Origin: Eopsaltria australis
Lineage: Eukaryota; Chordata; Aves; Passeriformes; Petroicidae
DNA: 64,000 nucleotides
Assembly (NCBI GenBank): GCA_034509425.1
Contig: JAVTVJ010000292.1
Location: 558,001 to 622,000, forward strand
Direction: 5' to 3'
The translations under genes were made by a program, and so were the position numbers. Positions within the stretch are counted from its first letter, which is position 1. Each line of letters starts with the position of its first letter. This document shows, in pieces, positions 1 through 13,860 of the stretch. The notes beneath the pieces were generated by a model. It saw only the letters and a list, made by a program, of their open reading frames with translations, was not told where the DNA came from and did no database searches.

Positions 1-3000
1 AACCCTCAGGTGCACACACAGGAGACAGGAGCAGCCTCCAGAGGGGGTGAGGGGAGCCTCAAGCAGAGGCTGATATGTCAAAAAGAGGGTCAGGGGTTGG
101 GGGAGTAGCAAACAAAGGTTTAGAAGCAGACAGGGGATGTTCCTCAAGCCCCTGATATTTCGTGCAGCTGTGAGTGAGTTCAGTCTTCCCTCTGCTCGTG
201 AAACAACAGACCCTGTAGAGGAGGGAGCAAAGCCCAAATGTTTCAGTGCACTTGCTGTCTGTTGGGATTTTTAAAATTTTGTAAGTCTGAGCAGCCTAAA
301 TCTGTGACAGGCCCTCCAGGCACTGCCTCTGCACTCCACCATTCCCTGTGGACAGGAGGGATAACTCCTGCAGGCCGGGCAGTCGGGAGCTGACAGCAGA
401 TTGTTTGGCTCTTTGTTTGCCCCCGTTCCCTGCCAACCACAAGCTTGAGACTTGAATTTAAACATCCTGGACAGAAAGGACAAGATCTGCAAATGACAGC
501 TCTGGTTTGCTGCCAGGGAAGTCTTGCATCCAGGAGACACAAACAGCTCCACAAAGCCAAACACGGGGAGAAGCAATCTGACCCCATTTTCCACTGCATG
601 GGCTTCCCAAGTATGTGGCTGCTGGATGCAGTTCTGAATGGTCTCCACCTCCTCTGTTTGTGTGACCACGTGAGGGGCTGCTGACCTGCTCTGGCTGTGT
701 CCATGTGGGCACATTAGGAAGAAGAAAAGGCCAGCAAGTTTTTCCTTCTTCCCTCAGAGGCGTGGATGTATAGCACAGACCCAGCCTGGCCCAGGAACAA
801 TTGTGAGGGCTTCATTCTGGATGGCTCCTCAGGATGCTTTAAATACCACATAAAAACCCTGTTTGCCTTTGGGGGATGTGGATAGTTGAGTGTTGTCCAG
901 CAGAATCCTGTTGATTTTCTGGTGAGCTCTAACTGTAAATATTTGAACAAAAAATTATCTCATGTTAACCTTAGAGAAATTTAATCTCTCTGTACATAGT
1001 GAAATCTGGCTTGAGTCACAAGTGGAAGTGAGAGTGGTAGTTTCATCCCCCGTGGATGTTCCTCCACATTGGCACAGAAACCAGCGTGTTGCCCATCATG
1101 GATGGCACCCTGTTCATCAGGAAGGGCTGAAAGGACAGCTGGAATTGCTGGGCAGGATGAAGATGCATTGATAGAGGTTGATATGGTCATGAATAGGAAA
1201 GCAGGAGGGCTCCAGCTCGTGTGGGATCACTGAGGTGGCTGGTGGAAGGCTGTCAGGATTGTTGATAGTTCCCAAATCTGTTTCCTTGCAGGGTCTGGAT
1301 TTAGCCTGTAGCATGGGACCAGTTTTGCTATAAATCTCAAAGCTCAAGCAAATTTTGAGCTCTACTTTAGGTAAAACCTCCCTCTGCCCAGCTCACTGAC
1401 GGGCATTGTGCCCTCTTGGAGGGATGGTGGAGGGCTCAGTTCCCTCCTTTCTTCTCTTGGACACTCACCTTTGTCACGGTGTAGAGGAGACAGGAAACTT
1501 CCTGGGAACCTCTGTCTTCACCTCCTGTCTGCCTCATTCATCCCTGGAACTCTGCTACAGCCTGGCATAGCAACACCAGACTGGCAGAGGGCAGAGCTGA
1601 GCCCGAGGGAAGGAAGAAGAGCACAAATTACCAAGGAGAGGCTGAGCAGATGTGTGGGTGGAGGGAGAGAGCAGCAGTACCAAAGCAGAAGTGGGAGAAG
1701 TGGGAAGAATTGTCTGTCCCTGGGCATAAGGAGAGAGATCCACAGCCCTGCAGACTGTCCTGGACTCGGAGGGCACTGGCAGTGTCTCAAGCATTGATGT
1801 TCCAGCTGAGGAGCAGCTGACAGCTGCCCCTCAGGTGCCTTGAAATCCCACCTTCCTTTACAATCAGTTTGATCCCTTGCGTGGAAACATCTGGAAGCTC
1901 CCAGCATTGTCCCCAAACTCCTCCTGCTCCAGACACCCAGGCAGGCAAATCTGTTCCTTTTGTACCCATCCAAAGGGAGGGAGTGCAGGGCTGAGCTGTG
2001 TCTGGGATCCCATCAGGAAGGGAGATATCCTCACCTGGCCCAGCTCAGCTCCTGTTTCAGGCCTTGGCTTGGCCATAGCTGCTCTGTATGAGGGTTGGGA
2101 ACTCGTGGGCAGGCAGGAGCTCTGGCAATTCCCATTTAGGTTTGACCTTTTGCTGGATATTAAAGCCTTGCTGTGGCTCAGTGAGATGAACGCTGCAGCA
2201 AACACAATTCCTCAAGATGAAATATCTCTCCAGAGGGTAATTCCAGCCTCATTTGAGGGTTGTTGGATTTTTTTTTTTCCCTTCCCGCTGAATCATTTAT
2301 TCCTGGTGTCAGGAAGGTGCAGAATGACTTTCCCCACTGGCTTTCAGAGCTTCATTGATTCTTCAACTCCCACTCCTGCAAATCTGCTGGAACAGCAGCC
2401 CTTTGCCTCTCCAATTCTCCCAAGAGGGGAATGGGGAAGGGAGGGTTTCAGAACTGAGGGAGCTCTTCAGGGAACCCATTCACAATCTGGGGGAGATGCC
2501 ATCATATTTTAAGCTCTGTAATCCAGAGGCAGTGTACTTATCTGTAGTTTTTTTGCCTTAAAAGCCTTCTCAGCACTCTGCTGTCTGCGTGGGGAAGGGA
2601 GCAGGACACATTTCACTGAGGTTGTGCAGGGCACTGTGGACCTTTGGCCCTTCCTGCTTTGTGGTTCACTCACAGCTGAACTCTGCTCACGATGGGTTTG
2701 AATCCCTTCAGCAAAGGAAGGCAGTGTGCTCCCAAAATATGTGTGGTGCACAAATCCAATCAGTGCCTGGCAGCCAGGCAGCAGTGACTGAAGCCAGGCT
2801 TCTGCCTGTCATCATCAATCCATTTGCAGCCCCGGCTCTGAGTTCACACCTTGTGCTCCCTGGTCCAGCTCCCCTCTCTGCGCTCCTGGGAGACTGGGAC
2901 AGGCTCCTTTTCCTGTTGGGGGTGGGGAGGTGGGAGGATGAGAGGCAATGAAGTGAGGCCTGGAGAAAAGAGGGTCCCAGAACCCAGCCCGAGGGCTGCC

Positions 3001-5654
3001 ACCACATCACTGTGGGTCCCGTGTGCGGACAGGAGCAGCCGGAGCCGCGGCTGCCGGGCACTGTGGTGTGGAGCTGAGGGAGCCAGAGGGGTGTGAAGGG
3101 CAGGGTCCTGCTTGACCCCTCTCCAGAAGAGGAGCAAATAGAGCAGGACTGCTGCCACCTGGAGCCCAGCCGCTCCTCAGGGCTGAATGGATCCCTGTGT
3201 CCAGCAAAGTTGTCAGCAGGCGCTGGCTGCCGAGCCCAGAGCTTTGATTTAAGGAGTCTGAACCAAGCCCATTAGCCCTTACACGATTCCCCTGCCAAGC
3301 AGTTGTAAATGTTTCTATTTGTTCTGCACTTGGCCTGGTTCCTCCTGTTTATTATCCTAAATGTGCCCAGGACATGACCCTGCTCCCCTTCTCCAGCACT
3401 CCCTCCAATTCCATTTATTTTCTGCCGCTTCCCATGAACCCCTGTAACATAAGTACCATTCAAAGGACAGAAGAACGGAGGGAGGTGGATGTTCATGGAG
3501 GTGCTGTGCCCTCCTTGGGATCAGGCACTGGCACCAGTGTCAGTAGGAATTGCAGAGGGATGCTGCCATGGAGTTGGGGGCTGGAAAACGACGGCGGAAG
3601 CCCAGAGCTGGCAGACATTTAAGTCACTCTTTATTGCAGTGTTGCACAGGAACAAAAAGGATCAATATTTATTAGTTGCAGAAAGCATAATTTTGCATGA
3701 AAGGCATTGATCAGTGTGTCAGCCCAGACAATGTCATTACATCTTTATGATTTGGTCAACGTCCCTCTAGGAATAAGGACATTGTTCCCCTAGACAGACA
3801 GAGCTGGGGGGTGAAGGAAGGGTTCAGCATGGTGCTGTGATCAGAGCAGGGCACAGCAGGAGTGTTTGGTGTCACAGGATGGCCTCAGGGGCTCTGGTCC
3901 TCTTCCTCATCGTTCTGTGTGGTCAGTTTGTCACTGAGGTCCAAGGGCCACCAAGAGGAATTCCCTATTTCAGAGTAAGGGCCTAATATTTTAGTCCTCT
4001 TTCAGAGTGAATTAAGCTGTGTGTGTGAAAGCTCCCCCATAAATAACAGTGCACAATTATTCACTTTATGGCAGTGGCTTGGAGGAGGAAGAGGAGATCT
4101 GTGGCAGCCTTCAGTAAGGTAGAGATGTGTTGGAGAGGATCAGGTGGAAGCAGGAGACGAGGATGGTGGAAGTTGTTGCAGTTTCACAGCTGGACACAAA
4201 GCCAAAGGGAAGAGGCTGCACTGTGGGAGATGATTGCTGCTCACATCTCTCCTTGCTGTGGGTCCAGCAGTTCAAATCCTGACTTTTCCATCCCTGTGCT
4301 GGCCCCAGCAGAGACACACGAGCACAAAGATGGGCCTGGAAGCAGCAGGCCCTGTGGTTTTTGCAGAACGCCTGAGTCAGGACTCTGGGGTCAGAATTCC
4401 CAGCAGTGCCATGGATTCCCTCAGGGCAAGCCACAAGCCAGCCACACACATGGCAATTGCAGAGCTCGGCTTCCACTTGGATACCAAAATAATCAGCTCC
4501 ACAAAACCAGTCTGCTCCAGTCACTAGGGGCACAGTGCCTGCTCAGATAAACCCCGAAAAAGTCCTCATGGGAGCAAGCACTTCTTCCAGCCGCCAGCAC
4601 AGTACTGGATGTGAGCCAGGAAAACATGCCCCTGGTGTGGCAAAAAGATCCTGACGGGTTCACAGGGTGGCTGTGAGTCAGTCTAGGTGTTTGTAGATAA
4701 AAGGTGTCATCGAGTGAAGATGAGTGGCTCTGTCTGGCTCTCTGAATGATGAATGAGGTGTTGTTCCATACAATCAGAAGGAACCTCTGTGCAAATCCTG
4801 AAATACAGTTTTTGAGACAACTGTTCCTGCCTAACCTGACAGGAGGGGCTGCTGAAGAGGTGGCACAGTCAGGTTTAAACTGCCCGAAACCCACCTGAAT
4901 TGCAGCTGGTGCTGCAGGGATTTGTGGATGTGGTATCCCTGGCAGAGGAGGCAGGAGGCTGAGGGATCCCTCGATCATGGGAGCTCCCAACTGCAGCCCA
5001 TCAGGGTCCAGCATGGACCTCTGTTGCTGCAGAGGGTTTGGGGGGACTGTACTGGTGTGGGTGAGTCAGTGAGCCTGGGTGGGGGCTGAGGGATGTGCTC
5101 CATCCAGGAGCATTGGCAAGGAATGAGTTTTCAGCCCCACTTTTGCTCTGCCAGTTGGAATGCCCAGAGCAGGCAGCTTTGCCTCATGGAGTCTCAGTGA
5201 GAGAACCATTAATTTTGTATTAGGACATAAAAACTGTTTGAGCTGAACAGACCAATAGAACTTGCAGCCCTGTATCCTGCCTCCATCAGAAGCCAAGCTG
5301 GGTGCCTTAAAGAAAGGCATAAAAATCCCATAATGTCCATAATTGTGCAATACTGCCCTGTAAGGGGAGATTCCCCCTTGACCCCAGCTGGCAGCAGCTC
5401 CTACCCCAGAGCAGGAGAGGCAGGAGCTGCTCTGATTACCACTGGAGCTGGAGTCCCTGCACATGCTGTTCCTGTGCACCAGCCCTGTGGTGAAACTCTT
5501 TAATTCTGGTTGTTATAGTGCTTTTTTGATATCCTGGTGAGCAGCTGATAGTCTTGGATGACTTGTTGCAGGCTGCTCTTAGGAGAGCAGAAGAGGAGCT
5601 TTGCCCCTTCCCCATGCCAGTGCCTGCCCCTTCTCGAACTCTGGAATTCATTTA
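1..5654. other. Single-copy non-coding stretch, no gene recognised
   Basis: I see no gene or recognised repeat here. Open frames are short, occur on both strands at similar lengths and match no protein family I know. An 11-T run lies at 2268-2278. A small CpG-rich patch lies around 3010-3060. The part from about 3612 to 3760 is more AT-rich and contains an octamer-like ATTTTGCATG, so it could be a conserved non-coding element, but nothing in the sequence alone proves it. Confidence 0.6.
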
Positions 5655-5778
5655 AAGGCCAAGTTGGATGGGGCTTGGAGCAAAGTGGCCCAGTGGGAGG
5701 TGTCCCTGCCTCTGGCAGGGGTGGAACTGGATGAGCTCCAAGGTCCCTTCCAACCCAGCCACTGCGGGATTTGTGATT
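5655..5778 (+). mobile_element. CR1 LINE, 5'-truncated 3' end
   Basis: This is the last ~120 bp of a CR1 non-LTR retrotransposon in sense orientation. The diagnostic order is present: AAGTTGGATGGGGCTTGGAG, then a GTGGGAGGTGTCCCTGCC block, then GGTCCCTTCCAACCC. The terminal ATTCTRTGA repeat has decayed to GGGATTTGTGATT. CR1 copies are normally truncated at the 5' end, and none of the ORF2 remains. The decayed terminus suggests an older copy than those at 42.3 and 63.0 kb. Confidence 0.85.
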
Positions 5779-8700
5779 AACTCTCCCTATGGCCTGACCC
5801 TGCCGTGGTGGGGAGGAGCAGCACTGCCCACTGCCGTGGCTCCAGGGGCTTTTGGCTCAGGTGTTGCTCTACAAGCAGCCATGTAGGAAAGGTAGGTTTC
5901 TTTGGCTATGGAGGATTTACTGGATATTCCTTAGAGAGGGATTGTGAGGCTAATAGGAGACTGGTTGATCTATGGCTGGGTGTAACCTCAATCTTCAGGT
6001 GATAGAAGCACTTTATAGTCTGGCCTCAATCCTCTTTTCCTTGGACATCCCAGCCAGGCCTCTTGCTGTGAGTGCCAGGTGGAACTGCTGGGATGCTGAG
6101 CAGGTGTTTGTGTGACAGAAGCTGCAGCTGCTGAAGACCAGGATGGTGGCTCACTGTGATGTTTGGGAGGAGAGCTTGACATGACTTTAATGAGAACTTT
6201 TTAATTAGATTTTTGCTAATTAAGTAAAAACTTAGATTCTCACCCATGGAAGAAGACCAGCTCCCAAATAGCCACCGTTAGGATGCGACACCCATCCCAG
6301 AGACCACCTCTTCCACTGGTCTGGCATCCCCAGCCCCCCATTCCTGGGCATGGCAGAAGTTAAGTCAAGGACTGCCCATGAAGGAGCAGCAAAGGTGTGT
6401 TTGCCTGCTGGCAGAGCAGGAGAGGGGAATGGAGGCAGGAGAGCAGGTCTGGGCATGCAGAAGGGGAGGAGGTGACACCGCCTGGGATAATTGGGCCATT
6501 AAATCTCACAAAGGCACCGACACTTCCACAATGTGGCTCAGGGAAACAATCACTCTCCAATAGCAATCGTAGCTATCTGCAACCATTTTTCTGCTGATCC
6601 AGGGTTTAATCCCATTGTTCAGACTCCGGGATAAATTGTCCTCAACCCCTGTGCAGAGGCCAGGTAAGTTTGCAGAGATGTGCAGGCACGACTGAGGGGA
6701 AATGTGGCTCAGAAATCCATTTGGAAATGTCTCTCAAATGTCTGCTCCTGTTCCCTCTGCCTTCTCTCTGCCAGTCCTTCCACCTCCAGAAATCTCCACA
6801 TTGGAGGGAGCTGTCCCAGTCCTCTGGTCAATCCCCCTTTATTCTGCCCTGCTTCTCCTACAGACAAAGAGTGCCAGATACAGTCACAAAATTGGCTTCA
6901 AATCCTTCTAGTTTGCAGAACTGCTTTAACTCTATTTATTGTAGGTCTGGGGAGGAGGGGTTTAATCCTTTAACCGCATTCTCAGACTGTTCAGCTGTGG
7001 GAGCCCAGAATGCCATTTTTGCAGTAACAAAAGTGGAATTTTGCATGCAGACACAGGGCCCCAGGAGCTGGGGACTGAAGAACACCCCTCTTCGGAAGGC
7101 TTTGTAGTAAAGTTGTGGCTCTGGGTGTTTTGGGGCTCCCAGGGCTGATCCTGGATAATATCTTTATAGGTTCTTAATTCACCAGCTCTAATCCACAGAG
7201 CACATCAGACCCCTCCCCACCCCGGACTGTTGTTTGGATGGTAAAGTGAAGGCAGGAGGTTTGAACAAGGCTGCTCAGATCCCTCAGTTTGGTTTGTGGT
7301 GCTGGGTGTCCCCAGCCAGGGGCAGAGTCCTGCTCCCGTGTTTGGTCACTGGTCCTGTTCAGTTCTGCAGTGTTCACGGGGTGCCTGTGCTCATTGCTGG
7401 GGTGCTGCCACGAGTCCTGGGGCTAAGGCACTTGGGGTCTGCCATTAAAACCAAGAGCAAAGAGAATTTTACTCATGTCTTGGGTTTTTCAGCAGGAAAA
7501 CCTTTCTCAGTCCCGTATCTGGCCAGGCAGGGGACTGCATAACACTGCAGATGTTCCAGCTGTGCTGCTGAAGTGCTGAGTGTTGCTTCTGTCTTGGCTT
7601 ACTCTGGGCTTTGGTAGGAAGATGATTTACAGGTGTTACCTGGCACAGTCACATAGGTGACAGCAGCACAGGAGTGAGACCCTTTGCCTGGCAGGGAAGG
7701 GTTGAACTGGGACAGAAGGAGAGCCCAGACTGTGGGACAGGGTTCTGTGGGACCCCGGGCTCAGGGCTGGGCATGAGGTGTGGCTGGAGCTCCCTGGGGA
7801 ACGTGAGCTGGAAAGTTCGTGACTCCCAGTAATTCAATCCCTTCCCGGGGCTGTCTGAGCTCCATTAAGATTACCCAGAGATGCCTGGGGTATATTTATT
7901 TTCCTCTTTTTTCCCTTTGATGCCTCCTTCCTTACTGTGGGAGACTCCTGCAGCTCGGGGTTGCCCTTCTGTTCCTGGGCTGGCCAGGGCTCCCTTGGTG
8001 AGCAGGTATTAATGGCAGGGGAGGGCAGGACCTGTGATAACTCAGCCTGGCAGCCCCAGCAGCACCGAGCTGATGGAATGGTCTTTGGAGACACAGAGAG
8101 CTCCAGTCAGCACTTCTGCCTGAAAAGAGTTGTTGTGAAAGGGTGAAGGAAAGTCACCCCAGATCCCAGGATACAGGGTTCTTCCTTTGGGGAGGTGTGA
8201 CTGCATTGTTACCAGCAGTGTGGTTTCATTTTAACGTTCATTCGAACACAGAATTAAAGAAGAGAATGGATTTTCCCTCTGCCAAGGATTTATACACATG
8301 CCTCTCACCCAGCCCCTCCCACCCCTTCACTGAGCCCCAGGCAGAGTTTTGAGGGCTGGTTGTGGCTCAGTTTCCTGCAGCTCGAGCAGGGAGTTTGGCT
8401 CTGGGTTCCCCAAATCCAGACATGGGACTCTGTGGCCAAAGCACAGCGTGGAGCACGCTCTGTGGTGGCCCAGGTGACTGCAGAAACCTCCTCCTTTGTT
8501 CTTCCAGTGGTGCTGATGTCACGGTGCCATCCTATTCCCTGCAGATTGTTTTCATCACCCTCCCATGAAGCCAAGCCAGCCTGTTAGCACAGCACACATC
8601 CCAGGATCCAGATTTGAGAACCAGACCAGCTGTTCCTGCTGCAACACCCGGTGGGCTGTTGCAAAATGCTTATTTCCTCATGTCCTATCAGCCTGGAATT

Positions 8701-9978
8701 ATCCCAGGACACCTCAGGGGTAGGAAGCACCTTTAGTTTGTGAGCAGGGTTGTTGCTTATCCCAGTTGCTCATATTTTGATATTCCTAGCACAGTGATGA
8801 GCCAACTCAGAGCCCAGGAGGGTCACCCCAGCACCTGTCCCCTACAAACTTGGGACACCTTGTCACCACTGTGCATGTGGAGGTGCCTCCTGATGTCCAC
8901 TCTGGGCTGTGTTACAGGGATCCCAGCTCCCTGTGCCACTGCCTTACATCACCTGCAGCCCCAGTGCTGGTTCCTAGCTGGAAGGGAGTGGTGTGGGGCT
9001 GGCAGGATGGAAGGCAGGGCTGGCAGCTGGCTGGGCAAGGGAACCACTTCAGGCATCGCTCTGGCCTCGGCCCCAGTCAAATATTTTCTGTCACTGATCC
9101 TTACGAGTTTTGTGGCATCCCCAAACGAGGCACAGGGGACTAGAGAGCAGCCAGCTTTCCTTTAAAGCTTGACCTTGGCATCAGGCTGGTAGCATGGCAA
9201 GGAAGAGAGATGAGTTAGCTGGCAGCCTGCCTGTGTGTGCCAAGGGGTCTTTAAAACCTCAAAGGATGCATTAGTTTGATGTCAGAGGCTTTGTTTGCAG
9301 CATTCCCTGGAATAACCCTCCTCCCTCTGCGTGTGTGTGTACGTGTATTTCCTGCCTGATGCTCCCCCATCCCGTGTCCGGAGAGCTCAGCACAGCATGC
9401 ACAGCTCCAGTGAGACAGATGGAGATGGATCCAGGCCTCTGTGGGGACAGCTGCGTCCCTGACAGTCCCCTCTGGTCATGCACCTGTTAGGAGCTATACT
9501 TAGCATGGGAAAACTTTCCAGAAAAGAGAAAGCAGGGCAGAAGTGGGGGGGTAGAAAGGCTGGGAATTTGGCCTCATTCTCCTTGGCGAGTCCCGAAACT
9601 CCAAAAATGCCGCTCAGTGATAGCATCCAGAAATGCCAATCAGGTGGGGGCAGGCAGTGCTCTGAGGTCTGCTGGAAGTGTCAAGGACAGCCTGAGTGAG
9701 TGACAGCTTCGTAACTCCTGCGTGGGAGGCCAGCGAGCACCGTGGGTTTGTCCTGACAGCCCTGGGGGTCCTGAGCTGCCACATGGGAGCTGTGGGGGAC
9801 GCTGGAGCAGCCACACACTGGGGGTCACAGTGCAGACCCCTGTGTCCATCGTGGCTCCCCCAGGGCTGCTGCAGCTCCTCTCCCTGCTCCTGTCTGCCGG
9901 TGCTCCAGCCTGACTGCCACACTCAGCCATCCATCCTCAGCCCTGGGCACTGCCAGCTGCCCATGGAGCTCAGGGGAC
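5779..9978. other. Single-copy non-coding stretch
   Basis: I recognise no gene here. Two short TAATTA-type homeodomain half-sites sit close together at about 6200-6226, in an AT-rich island. A second low-CpG, AT-biased patch at about 6485-6650 has the look of a conserved non-coding element. The rest is ordinary GC-moderate sequence with short chance frames on both strands. Confidence 0.55.
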
Positions 9979-10029
9979 ATGGATGGATGGATGGATGGAT
10001 GGATGGATGGATGGATGGATGGATGGATG
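9979..10029. repeat. (GGAT)12 microsatellite
   Basis: This is an uninterrupted tetranucleotide repeat of twelve GGAT units preceded by AT. Its purity suggests it is young and probably variable in length between individuals. The run of Trp-Met-Asp or Ile-His-Pro codons it creates on the two strands is an artefact of the repeat, not protein coding. Confidence 0.97.
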
Positions 10030-12574
10030 AGGAAACCTCCTGTTGGTGCTGGGCAGGGCTCTCTGTGAGAATACAGGAGGCTCTGCAGCTCTTTCTCTGA
10101 TAAATGAAGAGCCCTGAGTTAGGTGCTCCTGGCCTCATGGCAAATTAATGTGCTTTGTCCCCCTTCTTGTCCCCGGGAGCCTGGCACAGAGGCAGCAGGT
10201 CCAGGGGGGTTTTAAAGCCACATTTCCCTTGTGTTCTTTTCCTTTGGTAAGTGCTGAGCTGCATTTTCAGTACCCAAGTCTCCCTAAGGCACAGGAGGTG
10301 CCCAATGGCCATCTCTGCTGTGTCACAACTGCAGCCTCTCTGTTCCCCCCCCATCTTCATCCCTGCAGAGACACTTCCCTTTCCTGGAGCTCCAGCTGGT
10401 GAGGAGTGAAACCCTATCCATGGGAAGCTTTGGATGAATGGGAATCCAGCGTGGTCGGATGCCAGCAGAGCGGCGGGTGCTGCTGACAGGTGGCATCTCC
10501 TCCCTGGAAGGACAGTGTCCCTCTCCAGCTGCTCCCTGCTCTGCCTGATGCACAGCCTGTCCACTACCTGCTGCTGCTCCCCACTTAGCATTGCAAGAGT
10601 TATGGCCACCTGAGCTGGTGCTTAGTGAGGGGATTTGCTGTACTTAGATGAAAAATGCAACAGGCACTTCAAATTGCCCTGTGGCTGAATTGAGCTGAGC
10701 TTTCCAATGGCTGCAGCTCTCAGCTCTCCTCCTCTGCCCTCTTAGCAAGAGGCAAGGAAACTGTTAGGTTGAACTTAGGAGCCACCTAAACATCTACTAA
10801 ATGTCTTTCCCTGCGTGCTGCTCTTGGTCAATGCTTCCCCAGCCTCAGGGGTAAGGTCTGGGTGTGAAACCAGGAAAGGAAGAGGGAATACAGCAAATCA
10901 CGTGGATATCAGCAACGTCTCCAGCTGACAGGATAAATCCATGGTATTCCTCACTGCCCCATCTGCCCCACTGGAACAATTTTCATTTGCACACCTGTGC
11001 AGAAATGTGAATAGGAGCATCTTACAATTTCCAGGTGCTTGAGCCCTGCTGGTACCAGTGCCAGCTCTGGTGCCCTGGGATTGGTTTCTGTTCCATAGAG
11101 GTGAGGAAATGCTCATCTCCTTCCAGTGGCCACTTACAGCTTTTTCCTTTTAAGACTGAGAAAATTCTAGTCATATTTCCTAACGTTTCTGTGGGTTGTG
11201 AGGAAGTGATCATGGAGAGAATCATATCTATTTCTGCTTGGGAATGGGAGAAACAGGAGGTCGTTCCTCATCTCAGGTCTGGGCTTGGATTGAATGAACC
11301 TGGTAATCTGGGATAACTGGATAACCTGTATAGTACTTGCCAGGTGCTTAACCCCTCTTCATATGCCAGGAAGGTTTTCTTGGAACTGGAGGCACTGGCC
11401 AACATAAATTGCTTCTGTCAATGTGCTTTATTGGACTACATCAAAGTAGAATCGATAGAAAGTTAAAAAAACCCTAACAAAATGGGCTTTCGAAGGCAGA
11501 GCAAGTCATAAACAGACAGGGGTGTTGTGCAGGTCAGGTTTCACCTGGCAGCCAGGGAAACAGGGGGGTTCTGGCTCTGTCCTGGGTGATTCATTGCACT
11601 GGAGTATTGCAGGGGAGGGGAAGCATCCAGGAGTTGTTACCACACTGCTGCGAGGAGAGGGGCTCCAAGTGGGTCAGGTTTGTGCCTCCAACTTTGCTGT
11701 CACAGATTTATACTGATGCCATCTCTATCAGTGTGAGTTATCCGTTTCCATTTAACCTAGATGAAAGCTCAAGTGTGGTTATTGCATTCTAAGGTTGCTG
11801 AAACTTGTTAATAATTTAGAATAATCAAGTCAAATTAATTCACTCTTAAAATCGAGCTTATTTGCATTGGCTTGTCTGGTTTTTTGTGACAGATCTCTCT
11901 GCGGGCATATGTTTGTGTAAGCTTTTTGTGTGTGCTCGTGAGTGTTTGTGTGCATACGTAATTTCCTTCTCCATCTCACAACCAACAGAGGCTGAGCTGG
12001 ATTTAAATGTCGTGCAGGAAAAATGTGAAGAAGGTCCACCCCAAAGTGGAGCTGAATAGCTGAGGTATAAATCCACAGGGAAAAACGGGGTTTGTAATGG
12101 AAATGCTGCCTCGTTTTAAATTATAGCCAGGCATCTGTGAGGCTGAAATTCCTGCTGCAGCATCCAGACGGTGCCTCAAGCTGGCTGCACGTTCCCAGAA
12201 ATGAAGAACCCCCCCAGCCTACCTGCAGCCTGACCTTTGTGCTGACACTGCCGTGCAGCTTTTGTGCTGCACGGGGCGGGTGCGAGCGCGCAGTGACAGA
12301 TTGCTGCTGACAGGGAGAGGCTCCTCCAGCTGCATTTCTCTGCAGCCCCTGCCATATATCCAGGGGCTTGTTAGAGGAACAACAGCACCAGCCAATAACC
12401 AGTTGGTCTAAGCCCCTGGGACAGACCGTATGGCCCACACTCTGCTTCCTAAGCTGGGAGTGTGGAGTAAATTCAGCTGCCGTGGCGCTCGCAGCCCTCG
12501 TGTTACACAGCGAAGGAACACACCCGGGCGTGCGTCTGCCTGTGCCACAGCCTGTACCTATAAATAACAGTGTT

Positions 12575-12588
12575 TGTGTGTGTGTGTG
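12575..12588. repeat. Short (TG)7 dinucleotide run
   Basis: This is a short dinucleotide repeat, probably only weakly polymorphic. It is flanked downstream by further TG-rich sequence to about 12610. Confidence 0.8.
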
Positions 12589-13123
12589 CATATTTATGTG
12601 TCTGTGTATTTATTGTGGGTGAGGCTGATTGTAGAGCAGCCCAGAAAATGGAAATCCTTTTGTGCAAATCCGCTTGCACGGAGGCAAGGAGAGCCAGGAG
12701 AGCAGGGGTGATGAATTGGCCCTGAACCGCGATGACAGTCCTTTTTTTTTAAAGTCAGAACAATTTCAGGGAAAAGGTCTCCAAAAAAAGGTCCAGTTTC
12801 AGGAGGTAGCTCAATTGAATTTCTGGTTCCTGGCTGGCTGCCTGGAGGGCCTCTTGTCACTTCTACTTTCTTCCAACAAGGCAGAAGGCGGAATTGACAG
12901 CAGCCTTCCCGCCAGGCTGTTAGGGAAGCAGGGAAGCCAGATGCTTTGCCTCCCTGCTCCCTCCCCTTCTGCGGCCCGAGAGCCACAGAGTTAAGTTGCT
13001 TAACTCTTCCATTCTCCCTCTCCAGTGCTCCTGGTCTGACCCAGCGGGGATCCTGGGGAAGAAATGCCTGGGAGTGGGCAGAGCTGGGCATGTGCACAAA
13101 GGGTCCTCACTCCCGAGGGTGGG

Positions 13124-13138
13124 AGTGTGTGTGTGTGT
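13124..13138. repeat. Short (GT)n dinucleotide run
   Basis: This is a GT run of about 15 bases. It is too short to be of much interest but is a genuine simple repeat. Confidence 0.8.
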
Positions 13139-13860
13139 CACAGTAAAGTACCCTTGTGCTTTGTATAGAACAGGAAAATTAGACTTTTATACAGAAAGAG
13201 TCACATGGTGGGAATGGGCTGATACAGAAGCTTCTCCCCCAGCAAACCCAGGGCAAATAATATGATTTCAGAGCTCCCAGCCCAAACCCACTCCTAAACT
13301 CCCTCAGCCCTTGCTATTTATATCACTGCATATAGGGTACAGTGTAGGTGAGAGCTAGAATGTTCCTGTAATTTCTCCAGCAAGGACAGTATGCTCAGCC
13401 CTCTCTTTTCTTTGTGTAGAATTATCATCTTTAGATGTTAAGGGATGTGGAAGGTTTTGGTTGCTGTTGAATTAACATTTCTATATGCATCATTTCACCA
13501 GATAATTTGCTGACTCTAAAATTTTTGTGTAATCAAATTGGCTGGCAGTTTTAACATTTGTCCAACACCATTTTTAAGTGGTAATTAAATGAAGTGGAGA
13601 ATGGAGCCCTTTCTTTAGACTCAGGGCTGTAGCAGGGTGAGGGTCTCCATTTTGAGACAGGACCTGCTCTGAGTCAGGGGTAGTGCATTTCCAGCACTCA
13701 CAACCCACAGAGCCCTTTTTAGTCTGCCCACAGCTGCAAAATGGAGGTGACAAAATGGTAGTGGGTGGCCAGGAACTGACACCCTCTGTCTCCCCAAGTT
13801 CATCTCATTGCCAAAACCTCGGTAGTGGTTAAGGTGAGAACTCATCTCCTTCTCTACTGA

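Larger units (their letters stand above)
10030..13860. other. Single-copy non-coding stretch with an AT-rich, octamer-bearing patch
   Basis: I see no recognisable gene. At 11790-11870 an AT-rich patch carries an exact POU octamer (ATTTGCAT, 11860-11867) close to an AAATTAATTC homeodomain-like site, so it is a plausible enhancer fragment. Two short (TG)n runs occur at 12575-12588 and 13124-13138. A CpG-rich scrap lies near 12265-12300. The part from about 13280 to 13600 is AT-rich, without stable features. Confidence 0.55.

Noticed and set aside
1877..2512. 211-codon open frame on the + strand
   Set aside because: It has no recognisable domain, runs through a T-run, and overlaps comparable frames on the other strand. 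There are no splice or promoter signals.
11982..12056. Possible last coding exon ending in an acidic tail and TAG
   Set aside because: The acceptor (CTCACAACCAACAG) lacks a pyrimidine tract and no upstream exon can be joined.
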